From contig OX104134.1 of assembly GCA_944470555.2 (NCBI GenBank), positions 115,686,701-115,750,700 of the forward strand: 64,000 nucleotides of DNA. Reading direction: 5' to 3'. Source of the stretch: Heterobilharzia americana (Eukaryota > Platyhelminthes > Trematoda > Strigeidida > Schistosomatidae). The translations under genes and the position numbers were made by a program. The notes under the pieces were generated by a model. That model saw only the letters and a program-made list of their open reading frames with translations, was not told the DNA's origin and did no database searches. Below, piece by piece: positions 49,766 through 61,500 of this stretch (the first letter of the stretch is position 1; every line of letters begins with the position of its first letter).

Positions 49766-50600
49766 AAAGTAAGTAACAAGTGTCTTAAAAAGCAAAGCAT
49801 TACACCAGATGAAACTCACTCTCTAATATAAGAGCGAAACAAACATTAGAAAGTCTTGGTAATCCATGAACGAACCCAATCAGCACCACAGCTTAAAAAG
49901 GCGTCCCTTACTGCGGTGTAATCTTCTGAAACCCATTGAAAGTTTCTCGAATTAAGTTGAAAATGTTCCACGACTGCATTTTTCTATATATTCTAACATA
50001 TCACAGTATTTATTTGACTGTTGAAATGACAGTGGAGCTACACAAGCACTCTATGATGGCTTCAACACTGAGTTCTTCTGAGGCGTTTTCAAACTGTTTT
50101 GAACTTATAAGTTTTATTTTCAGTAATCCCATCTAGTCTTCACCACGCATAACGAAGATCAGTCATACAAACGCTCCAAAATCAGGAGTTACCGTCACAG
50201 CCTTATTACTTATTCCAAACCAACGTTGTATGAAGCGCGGAAATCGAAGACACATTTTCCCCTGTAACACAGTATACGTGCCGTTGATGTGTTCCCATCT
50301 ATAGCCTGGAGTAAGAAAACCATTGCTTCTTTGCACAAAAGGTGTCCATTTGCAGCCTAATAGCTTGACACATAAACCGATGAAAGGGTGATAGGCATGC
50401 CGTTAGGCTCCACCTTCTTCTGTGTCTTCATGGCTTTTCTTGCAGACACGTCTTGCTGACGAGTACCAACAGACAACAAACCTAGGTTCAGGGTTTCCGA
50501 CTGATTGTATCAAACCATCTAACATCCATCACAGTGAACCACAATACTGAGCCTCCCAGATTGGCGACCACATCTCAAAGTGGTTGATAGAATCCGGTCA
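49766..50600. other. non-coding stretch
   Basis: Nothing supported. It may include further decayed upstream sequence of the Penelope-like relic that starts near 50590. Confidence 0.35.
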
Positions 50601-51275
50601 ACTCTTACCCTCTTGATGACATACCTGTTGCTTTCAATGCAACGAATCATACGCTCCATCTGTTTGAAAAGCTTCATGAAGCTCAAACTAACACAAGTTT
50701 TACTGTAAACTATGGGCACAATAACCAGTTAGACTCCCCAGACTTCTGTATAACAGGAGGAAACGGTGGTGCGATTGATAAAAATGTCCACAGAAAGGAG
50801 ACATGGATCGGTCAATATATGAACTGGCCCAGCTTTTTTCCCAACAGTTACAAGTGAAGTCTGGTCAAGACAATTCTAAGTGGAGCAAGAACATTTTGTT
50901 TGGAAGACATGCTTGAGGAAGAATTCACGATCATTGAAAAGAATCTTAAGAAACGGGATATCTCAGGATGCTTATCATGAAATACGTAAAACTAATGAAG
51001 ACAAAATTTAAACCTGAAACTGTTGGAAAGGAACCGGTCTTCATTTTCCTTGCATTCAAAGGTGACAAGGTATCAGCACGAATTACAAAGGAAGTTAAAG
51101 CCGCATTGAATAAGACCTCTCATGCGGCTACGTCGGTCTCACTTTATATCACACCCTATTTATTTGAAGTGAGGCGGAGTAGACGATTACCATGCTCATG
51201 TAATCTTCAACTACATCTAAAAATATCAATGCATCTAAGGCGGCGTGTGCATATGAAGAACTAGTTGGATGATCC
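50590..51275 (+). mobile_element. Penelope-like element relic (RT motif C to GIY-YIG start)
   Basis: One frame from about 50590 reads NSYPLDDIPVAFNA (decayed YVDD box of the RT), then LHEAQTNTSFTVN, NVHRKETWIGQYMNWPSFFP (the HRKPTxTxxYxxxxSxxP clause of Penelope-like elements), one TGA, then ARTFCLEDMLEEEF. The frame shifts into 50968-51264 with FLAFKGDKVSARITKEVKAA and a SCN clause at the point where the GIY-YIG nuclease begins. Related to the - strand fragment at 31485-31800. Decayed. Confidence 0.72.
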
Positions 51276-51589
51276 TGAAAGAAATTTTATTTAAGCGAGA
51301 TGGCCAGGCTTATAATGGGTGGAGGATATGCAGTCAAGGTTAGTAAGGCTTTAGAAATCATTCATATATACAGAATATTCAGTTCGCTTAGTTTTGTGAA
51401 AGTGATTCCAATCAAACGATCATGGTCTTGTTTCTATGTGCACAGAAGTATTGTTAATAACAATATGTTGCTTTGGCAAACGTGTTCTGAATTTGTTGCA
51501 TAACCTGAATTATTTGTGTTGCTGCAATGACGTTTTGTCCTGATTTCAATTAATTCCTAAACTTTTCATACATGATTTAGTAATGATGG

Positions 51590-51890
51590 GCAGTGGCTAG
51601 CAGGGGAATCCAGGATGTGCATTTCGTCCTATGTGGGACTCGTTAGCTGGATGTACCTGCCTCCCAGTGAGTGATGTTGTTCCCACCGGTACTCAGACTC
51701 GGCAGCGATCGCTTCAAACGCTAGAGCGTTATCCACTACACCACCGAACCATGATAGCCGCTTCTTGTACGACGGGTATAGTTTTAGTGTTATTGCTTGT
51801 ATGACATGGTTGTTAATTGGACTGAATTGATCAGTCTGTGTTGGCATATGGGCTCGTATGCGGATGCCTCGATATCGCCTGTGTTTTAAT
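51590..51890 (-). mobile_element. SM-alpha-like SINE
   Basis: On the - strand: head with GGCATCCGCATACGAGCC and CATATGCCAACACAGACTGA, then GGTGTAGTGGATAACGC (box A), GAGTCTGAGTACC (decayed box B), CTCACTGGGAGGCAGGTACA, CGAGTCCCACATAGGACGAA and the end CCCTGCTAGCCACTGCCCAT. It is the most complete SINE in the window. The head matches a fragment at 18150-18240. Confidence 0.72.
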
Positions 51891-51899
51891 TATGTATAG

Positions 51900-51955
51900 T
51901 AATGATGGGCAATGGCTAGCAGGGAAATCCAGGATGTGCATTTCGTACATTTGAT
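51900..51955 (-). repeat. second, truncated SINE 3' end
   Basis: TAATGATGGGCAATGGCTAG and the following bases repeat the 3' end of the SINE at 51580-51635 with few differences. This places a truncated copy head-to-tail beside the complete one. Confidence 0.65.
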
Positions 51956-54825
51956 ACATGAGTTTGGATACTTGTCAACACACTAATATGTGACACTATC
52001 CGCTATTTATATCCCTGAAATGTTTAATGACTCTTACCCTCCTCCTAACCCCAGCACCTTGTATTACGCAATATATGTAAGTACGTAAATTCACTGTTAT
52101 CTTATCTTTATAAATTTCAGATTTGCTTGTGTTCTGTGAATTTGAACTTAGCCTTTACTTGAAGCAGCTGAGGTTTATTACATAGTTGTCTGTTGACTAT
52201 GATAATGTTTTTGATTTTAGGCTGATTCAACTTATGAGAAGCTGTGAAATAAAATTCGCATATTTTCTTCTGCATGTGCCTTTATAATTGCTTTGCTTAA
52301 AAGCATTTACGCCTCAGATTTCTTTCAGCGTTGTAAAACTATTTTTATTGTACACGATTTCCTTTATTTTTGAAGAGCTTTCGGTTGTTGTGATGTGGAG
52401 TATTTTTGAGGAATCTGTAGTTGTTAGTGTAGCTTTACAAAGATCACTGAGCCTCAGAATACTAGTAATGGACGCCGTTGACTTGAACCAGCGTGAGAAG
52501 AAAACGCTGAAGAACGGGTCCCCAAGAACGCTTTGGTTTTGTTTTTTAAGCAAATTAGCAACTGTATTGACAGTGTAGATACTGTAATGTTCATCGAAGT
52601 CTTTAAATCAAGGTCAGTACAGTTTTAAATTATTCTCGTGATAGTTTGGCTCCAGGACCGTGAATCTGCGGACGGGCATGATACAAATTGGCGAAATTAT
52701 GGTGATTCAAGAGAAGAAAATTTGATGTGATCAAAAACACAAGAAATTTTGCAACATCTGAGTGACTTTGAGAGTGAAAACTTTTCGATGTCGTCATAAT
52801 AAGGTCATGAAACGCCAGACTGTAATCCACTCAGTAAAGGACACAAACTTGTCTAACAAGTGTTGAGGTTCAGCGCACACATATGGTAAATGGGGCCAAT
52901 CTGACTCTCCTTTGTTTGATGAAAACTCAATGATAATCTTATCTAGTTATTTCTCCGGGTAAGCAGTCGAAGGAGGGCTAGATTATAGAGTAAATAACAC
53001 GAAATCACTTTTCCTACATCAATGGGTGTTGTCGTTTTCAAACTGCAAACAAAGGATGGCTATTCTATGCCAATAACAGTTACGGAGTGTTTTTTCACCT
53101 GTAGTGAATGCAAAACTAACATATTACTTATTTGTGGTGATTGAAGTTGGAAAACTGAGTGATATTTCACACTATATTCGCTTTTTTATTTTTCATATGG
53201 TAGAATCACTGATTGAAATGGCTGAGTTATGTGCTACCTATGTCTATTCAGAGTCTGCCTCGTTGTGTAATGTTAGCTGAAGTAGGTTAAGGCCGTACTG
53301 AGGTTAGTCGTCCACACTGAAACATCACATCAGTCCGTAAAGTTTGTGACTGCTGATCCCAGCTGTGAGGGGATTGTACACTTTCCGGTTTTGTTTCACG
53401 TGACAACCGATATTGGTGATTACAGACTATGAGTGGTGTGACTGAAAATCGATGTCATTGGGGCAGATGCTTTCACTGTTATAACCATCAGGCCATATTT
53501 CATTATTTATGTACTCTGCACTTCTTCGTTTCTTATGCCTTTCTACGATCTCTGGTCACATTCTTCTATGTTTCTCCATCTTTCAACTGTTTTGTATCTT
53601 GACGCATTGATATGAGGTGTGTGACTTGATTCATCACTCGTTGTTATCAGATCTCACGTTGATAATAACTGACTGATCCAGAAATAGGTTTTCAGTGAAG
53701 TGAAAATATTGGTAGGTTATTTCAGACGTAAGTGGCCATTCACCGAGTGCCTGAGCATATGGTTTCCCCGAGTAATAAAAGCTCTTCTACGTAGTCCGTA
53801 CATTTCTGATACAAACTTCATATATGGCAGTGCCAAGTTACTAAAATCAAGGTAAATAGGCCAATCTTGGTATGTTTTTATTCAGATTTTGAACAGAACA
53901 CTGGTATCCGTGAATGCTTAAGTCATTTAAACATATTTTCAGATAAAATACAAGTAAATTAGCCTTCAGTATTGAATCAGCCAGCTGTTCAGAGTTTAGG
54001 ACATGTCGTGTGCAGTGATGAAGTACGACTGTATTATTCGAATTAATTTGCGTACTGATATACAAAATAATATTTCCCTACACATCTCGTAAAACAATTT
54101 CTATTTGCACAATCACGAGGGTCTGATTAAATTAGTTTTATTCTTTCTCATTGTTGACTTTCAGTAAAATGAGATCACGATTATTCAGGTAGGAAAATAA
54201 GACGATGAGCAACTATCTTGGCACTGTGTCACTTCACTAAAAGGTGGTGGGATTACGTTTTTGCCTGGGAGCAATCATTCCCTTCATTAAACTGATAGAG
54301 AAAAAAGAGCTATGAACTGTTATCAGAAGTTATTCATAACACTGGGTAAAGAAGTTACATTGCTTGTTAAAAAAGTGTAAAGGATGTTCGTTTAAAGTCT
54401 TATGGAGACAACACATTATTAATTATGCAACAACCATCCGAATGGGAACTGTTTCACTTAAAGGCTGAATGTTGTATGGCGATTCTTCTTCTTTGAATTT
54501 TGTTTACTCGACAGGCTTTTCTGAAAAGCAGAAACATTTTGTATTACTTGTTACATTATTTATCAAGAGAAGGAGGTTTAGGAAAACTTAATTTGGTCAT
54601 CAGTATGCTTGTATAACACTTCTTAAAATGAGAAAGCTCATATACCGAATTTGTATTTCTATAGGAAATAACTTCACTCTCAAACAAACGAATGGATTTA
54701 GTATTTTGCTTCGAATAAAGTAACATTAGAAAACGTTTCCGATGTCATTTAACGGTTTACAAAAGGGATTTCACTGAATGCATTTACAATATCGAAACAA
54801 GTTTGACTTTTGATATCATCAATAC
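51956..54825. other. mostly non-coding stretch
   Basis: No gene supported. Two overlapping opposite-strand frames at 52288-52578 are protein-like in neither direction. A possible + strand exon after ATTTCAG near 52120 (about 52 nt) has no partner. Confidence 0.35.
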
Positions 54826-55200
54826 CCGAACGTCAGGATTCAAAGCAACCATCAACTGTAGTACCCATTGTCTGATATTGAAGGCGATGTTGAACAGTAT
54901 GAAATAATTCAGCAACAAGAAGTCGTCTGGCCTAATTGTGGCAAATCGAGGCTTACCATCCAGAATATCAAATATCCAACGCATACTCCGTGAAGCAATT
55001 TGGTTATTCCGGTGTAACGAAAGTACACGCTGAAGGCTCAGGCGAATGGAAATGTGCATCATTTTACGATAGACTATTATCAAGTGCAATGAAATCCACA
55101 GCAAACCGTTAATTAAGAGAATTAAACAGTTTTTTGTCTGTGTCCAATATTGCCACACAATGACGTTGCACAAAACTTTGTTGTCGTTAGAAAGCATTTG
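54826..55200 (-). CDS. orphan coding exon candidate, membrane-like peptide
   Basis: The frame follows a - strand acceptor ending GATTTTAG and runs 125 open codons to a GTATTG donor (phase 0 in and out). If the donor is ignored, TAA follows shortly. The peptide has two hydrophobic stretches (NCLILLINGLLWISLHLIIV; LLNYFILFNIAFNI) around a polar middle (SLHRNNQIASRSMRW). That could be part of a multi-pass membrane protein. I do not recognise the family. An open frame this long in AT-rich DNA is unusual, but no partner exon was confirmed. Confidence 0.3.
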
Positions 55201-58200
55201 CTAAAATCTTTGAAAGACACGACCATCTTGACTTTTCCATAATGGTGATAAGCTGTTTGAGTGATTTAATTCGGTGCCGAAATTATATACTTCAACCAGT
55301 GAGGATTATTCAAATAGAGTTGATTGTAAGTGTAATCCATGTTATCTATGTACTGATGGCATAAGTGAAATCAGTCTCTCTTCACTAATCCCAATGATAG
55401 TGCACCAAATCATCATGAATTAAGACTTCTAGTGACATGATGTTTTACGTGTTATATTCAATATTCTAATCGTTGAAAGTACAAAGGGACGGATTAAGTG
55501 ATTATTTACTTCTCAGTATCTTTATAACCTGTTTACTCACTGTATGACCGTTATTCAAGCAACACATAACCACTAGGTGGTGAAGACGCATTGAAAATGA
55601 ATGTTTGAGTCACTTTTATTTCAACCAGGATCTCACCTTCATATCAGAAACAGCTTTCTTATACATTGTATGGATTACTAAAATTCAAAAATCAACACAA
55701 TCGTCAGTGTTAGTGTATGTTGATAGTGAATAATGTTTGGAGTTCAAGCAGCAGGATATACACATCAGCGTGGAAAGAGGAACGAGTGAATAGAAACTTC
55801 TTCTGATAACCGCTATTCATTGGTGAGGGCAGAATATTTTTCCTTAAGCCTAGTCATTAAGTGCTTCTGATTTGATCGTGATTGATCATTCAGCATACCT
55901 TCATCATTTGATAGGACAATTCACTTCCTTGAAGAGTTGATATACACTTTGTGAACGTCTTCTCAAGAAATTTGCAACCAAAATGATCAAGTAGTCCGTT
56001 GGTTGATAAAGTAAACCCCGCAGTTACGCGTCAAATCCAAAACAGTGGATTTTTCTCAAGTAGGGGAATGCATTAGTTGTTAAGAAAAATGACTGACAAA
56101 TTATATACCTCGAATCATGAGCTATCTTCCACCTTATCCAAATCAATAGCAGCTTACAGGAAGTTTGTCAACAATGTGAACAGTAAAATCGTGTCAAAAA
56201 CAAACCAGAGGTGAATATGAGAAAGATACGGATATCCAGGGCGAGATGAAAGGCATGACATGAACAAGTGTTCTGGGGAAGATGTAGCATCACAAAAATA
56301 ACCGTAGGGAGCACAACATGATCGGAAATTGGGACAGAGATATATTTCCTATGATGTTGAATGACGAGCAAAATATGATTATAACCGAAATGACCACCGG
56401 AGCTGCAGTTAAGGTCACATGGTGGAAGAACATGAATCACACAACTCATCATGAGTAAGTAGCACAAGACTATATGCATAAACCTGATAAAGCGTAAATT
56501 TGAGGCAAAAATTTAGAATGCAGCAAAGAAAGAATTAGCACATCTTGTATAGACATTTTAAAGCGTATTATACATACAAGAATGTGAAATTTCTACTAAT
56601 TCTCCCAGAAATGTCTGACAACTGAATAATGGCAAGCTAAAGTAGTTCTTTGATGAAGACATTTCAGTTTACTGTAAGCTATGTAACTCTTGTTATTTTC
56701 ATATCTCAGAAATTCCTTTGAGGACACTTCATCGGGAAACTTTTGAGGCACATTAGTTAGGTTGTAACATTTGATTATTTTAGTACCCATGTCGTATTGT
56801 TAGATATTCATACCATCTATACCACGAAAACAAAACACTCATTCAACTTCATCCGTGTTACTACAACTTTCAAAATGCGTTGGACCGAAATGCATAGCAT
56901 TGCTTCATCGTATATTTGATTTATCCTTACTTGTACTATTAGATAATCGAATAGGTAATATTTATTGACTAGTAACAAGAAATATGGCAATGTGACGCTC
57001 ATCTACTAACTTATTTTTCGAAATCACTTCACTTACTTGCATTTTTCATGTATTCTATTCTAGAAGATGCGTCATTGCTTATGAGATGGATTAGTCGTTG
57101 AACAGCTGAAGGAAATGAAATACCTCATGATGTCAATATCCATTGGATGAAAAAATATGCGGATAAGGCAAGTAGGGTTGTTTCGATAGACTGGTGATCA
57201 GTTTATCTGTAAACAGATAATAGGTGTGAGTGATAATGGTATGTTTAGTTAGCGTTTAAAAAGAAGTCAGTGATCACGACGCAGACGAAACACACTTCTA
57301 TTATTTCTGTTATTCGGCTGTAAGTCTCTTTCTGTATGCATAGACTTACATAAAGTTTATAAGTCACTACTTGAACTCACTTCATGTGATCTTCAAAAGT
57401 GACTTTCTAATCAGCGGAATGCTTTTCAAGTTTATACTCTACTGGTCTCGTGTTTCTGGCAATGAAGTTTTCATTTAGTAACTGTATTTCAAAAGTATCT
57501 GAATCCTGTGACAAGCTTTTAACTGTAATGGGATGGATGATACATGAAACCTCCGAACATCGTAAGTATTTTTGCGAATATCCAAGTCATAAGAATAGAG
57601 GTCATCAATGTGTATTCCACCAGAAAACTATTTTCAGTCACAGAGAATCTTATGCCGTCTTGCTACGGACACTAATGAACCTAAGAAATGTCAATTTCCA
57701 AGTCACAACACTTAGGTCGAGTAGGCTTCCTGTCAACTGACGTTCACCGCTTAAGACCAAAATACCATGCACAGCAATGACCATATTGATAAGCTTGACC
57801 GACAGACTTCGATCAGTGCTAAGCGCTTATGACTAGACGGCCACATGGATTACGAACTGGTGATCAACTCGTGTGGATAATCCAGTCCTTCAAGAGGTCA
57901 GTATTGGACTGAATATCCTAGTGGGTAGGTCTCTGACTTCAGCATTGAGTGATGGAAATACCAATCACCGAGGGAACGAAGGCTTTCCATGGTTGCAGAT
58001 GCTCCTTGTTGATGTGTACCAGCAAATACGAAGCATAGGTCGAGGTGGTATTCCTATCAACTGCTATTCACCATCTAACACCAAAGACATACCACCTTGT
58101 TGAGAAAATGGACGGTAGGGTGCCATATGCTGAGATCTGAAGCTCTTTCAGATGATGATAAATGATCACATTTTTGTCATAAAAATATTTTATGACCCAT

Positions 58201-58590
58201 TTGCCTTAAGTCCTTGACGAATCAGTGGTGTGTGAGCCAGTCTTTCAAAATGCACTTCCTTGTATATCATATCGAAACATCCCTTAACCTGTTTATTTTC
58301 GGAATTTTTGTGTAGATAAAGTTGCACTGCCATTGCTACTAGTATAAAATCTGGATGCCTTGGTGGATCTGACTGGACATTTTTTTTAACTGTTACATCC
58401 ATAAGGGTGTATTCAGGGTGTTAACCACCGGAAAAAAGAATCACTTCCACATACTTTCATTGTTTACAGATGGTAGATATTGATCACATTCCTTATTCTG
58501 TGGACCGAATAATTGATCTATTCAATTAAGAGAAAAAGAAGAAAGTTTCAGCTTGAGTTTGTGAGAGAATAGGTTTTTCGTTCTAGCATA
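55201..58590. other. mostly non-coding stretch
   Basis: Short frames with weak protein character lie on the - strand at 56168-56479 (signal-peptide-like start MHIVLCYLLMMSCVI) and 56596-56790 (NLTNVPQKFPDEV, faintly like a leucine-rich repeat). At 57700-58110 + strand sequence is GC-richer and repeat-like. None reached the standard for a gene. Confidence 0.35.
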
Positions 58591-58593
58591 CGG

Positions 58594-61500
58594 TTAGTCT
58601 TCAAATATGGCATCGGTGTGTTCCGCTAACCAACTATCCACGATCTTAGACTGATGGAAAACAAAAGTACTTATCCGTCTTAAAACACCAACATATTAAT
58701 TTCCCAATGAAATCGTGCGTTAAAAAACAGTCTTTCAAAAGTTAGCTAAGAGTATCATCTACACAGCTAACAGCCAAATTCGACAGTAATATAATGTCTT
58801 TTAGTGAACTGGAACGAAAGAGAGGTTAGTAGACATCTCGAGAATAGAAGCCCTGTACTTCAAATGTAATCTGTGGAACCAGTTAACTTCCTGAGGAAGG
58901 CAGTTATGCGAGTTCGGAATTGTCACGAAAAAAAAGGATGGAATAAAAAGAGGATCAAAACAAATACCACCTCAATAGAGTTTTAAAATGTGTTTTCACA
59001 CAGCTTTAAGGGCAATAGATATATTCCAACAATTAAGCAAAATATCAAGGTTGATATTTATAGACCCTCTGAGAATCTTGCCAAAGGACTCGTAATTACA
59101 AGGAATCTGCGACATTTACATATCTGAAAACGCAATTAAAGTCCTAAAGTTCTTCATGAAAACGGATTCACCTTGGACAAAGCAAAAATATATATCAAGG
59201 AGAGTTTTTAGTTATCGAAAGATGAAAGATTCCAACCTTTGTTCTGTCCTCGGAATTGATTATTGACTTGTCTACCTCACTGACATTTTACGAATCACGA
59301 ATAAAATAGTTATAAACTTTAAAAACTCTTCGGTCACTGCTACACATGTATTCAGGTAGATCGGTAGAAGCAGGTAGAGAAATAAACTGGCTTTAACTAG
59401 CTAGTTATATCACTGACCTTTATAGCTGCCAAACATGAAATCGTAGGCACTCAGTATTTCATCCCTGTAGTTTTTACCTGGTGGAAGCCAAATAAAAATA
59501 TATATTTGGTGTAACAGAGTTTGGTCTTCAAAAGCATTGAGAATTCGTTTATTGTCTAGGTACAATGCATCCACGACCTTCTAACACTATACTATAAGCC
59601 CATATGACAATTATGCTCAACTGATATAAAAAGACATGAAAGACGTTTTGATTTTCGTATAAAATCAACGCGACGAGTGCGATTATGAAACAAACATGAC
59701 ATAAGTGGTGTGCATTTTAGTGAGCGTATATTCAATTGTTACACTGAATACATATGATTAAGGATGCGTACCGTATTGTGAAACCACTGGCTCGATTGTG
59801 CTGACAATTTCTGAAGCAAATCAGGTCGAAAGGTTGATTTTCATTATGCAAATTCATCAGATCAGGTCAGGTGATTGAAAAGGATGAAATATATTTACTT
59901 CAAGATAAATGTATAAGTAGTTTGAAAAATAGTGTCTGCTACTTGTATGTTGGCCTTTGACTTGATTTCCTTTTTTCTTTTATCCATTACTTTGTACACT
60001 TCACTGATTGATTACAGAATCAACTTCCAACTCACAGTGTATCACTGTCCCACCATAACTGATTTCATTAACACTCACTTCAATTAATCCTCGTATTTAT
60101 ACTGTCATTGTGTCCCTCACATTTATACGTGGTTTTCAGTTCATATTTCGAGTTTCTCAATACGCCACGACAATAGTTCAACTTCAAAAAAGTTGACAAA
60201 CTTACGTTTCAACTTCCAAATGTACAAAACTTCACTAAATATACTTCCCTCTTTACATACTCATAGATTGTCTTCAGAGCAAATCACACTGAATCATATG
60301 TCGAGTGATATGACGGATAAATTAGAAACTGACTAACCTGGTAACATTTTCGTGAGATAATACTGTGCATAATTCTTCTTTTGACATGTCACGACTAAAA
60401 TGGTGAACTTCTAATGGAATCCAGGTTATTACTTACACAAATCAATCGATTTGCATTCAACTTTGACGTTTTTATTCAGCTCAGCTGAAAAGTACAGAGG
60501 AAGGTGATATAATATATGTAAGTATGAACTTAGTAGGCTGAATTAGTTTTCATTTACACTTTGCTCATTTCATATTTCAGTGGAGGGAAACTACTTGTAA
60601 AAGTTATCCATAACCAGTACATACATAAAGGTTTTCTCATATGTTTATCTTCTGAAATATTTGAAGATCTGTGTTAGGCTACTGAATCCGAAGGATTCTT
60701 CGCTTATTTTTGCCTGATTATAAAGTATCGACACTACACATAGTCCATAATTACTGCTACACGCAATACACTTTTCTTTTCCTCTATAATATTACTATGG
60801 TTGTACGTTATCAGATTTTGTGAAGCCCAGATATCTCGGAGATCCAATTACATCAACAAGTAAGAGTCAACTTCAGAGATTCACATCCATATGATATGCA
60901 ATAACACATTTATATTTACCTTGCAAGGAATCCAATTTGTGACTCGCATTCAGAAGTTTTCCGAAATCATTCGCAGACTCATCTGAAAATCAATAAAGGA
61001 GTCGGAAGTTTTGTGCAAATATGATTAGAGTGAAAGGGTAGATGCAATTTTTCGAATGAAACGTCATACCTTATCTATTACATCCATACCACTCTACATA
61101 CTTCGAATGCCCTGAAGTTGATTCAGTTTCATTCTGAAGAGACACGAGTAAGCGGAGAACTGTTCCTCAGTGGCATGAATCATCCATCGTTTGCCGACAC
61201 CGTATTTCAGTTCACTTCGTCTTAGAAGTAAGCACCTATTCACATGTTCATCCAAGAGAGCAGACACAGATTCGCAGAATAAAATAAGCCCACTTGATTT
61301 CCATGTTAATCTTAAGCTGCTAACAGCGTATAGATACAAACGGTGAATGAAATTAGAACAAATACTACCTACTTTAGGGGAAGGAGCTAGAAAATTGGTC
61401 GCATCTTTTAAGAAGGGGGAAATGGGGAGTGGTGATATCAAAGTTATAGGTGAAAACAGAGTCAGTTATCTACTCTCCGAAAACACTACGATGAGTCTTT

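Noticed and set aside
52288..52578. 96-codon + strand frame with overlapping 79-codon - strand frame
   Set aside because: Neither has supporting splice signals in phase or recognisable motifs; mutual shadowing explains both.
57450..58103. Two + strand frames (96 and 76 codons)
   Set aside because: Different frames, no splice support, and the second half looks like decayed repeat rather than protein.
59095..59124. 24-nt - strand block with GTTTTCAG acceptor, considered as a gene B terminal exon
   Set aside because: In the required phase it stops after one residue. The 56-nt exon at 59281-59336 and the terminal exon at 58594-58650 give a coherent ending.
61076..61117. 42-nt - strand block with CTTCAG acceptor and GTATGA donor, at first taken as a gene B exon
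   Set aside because: In the required phase it has a stop codon one base before its end, and it overlaps the better 303-nt frame.
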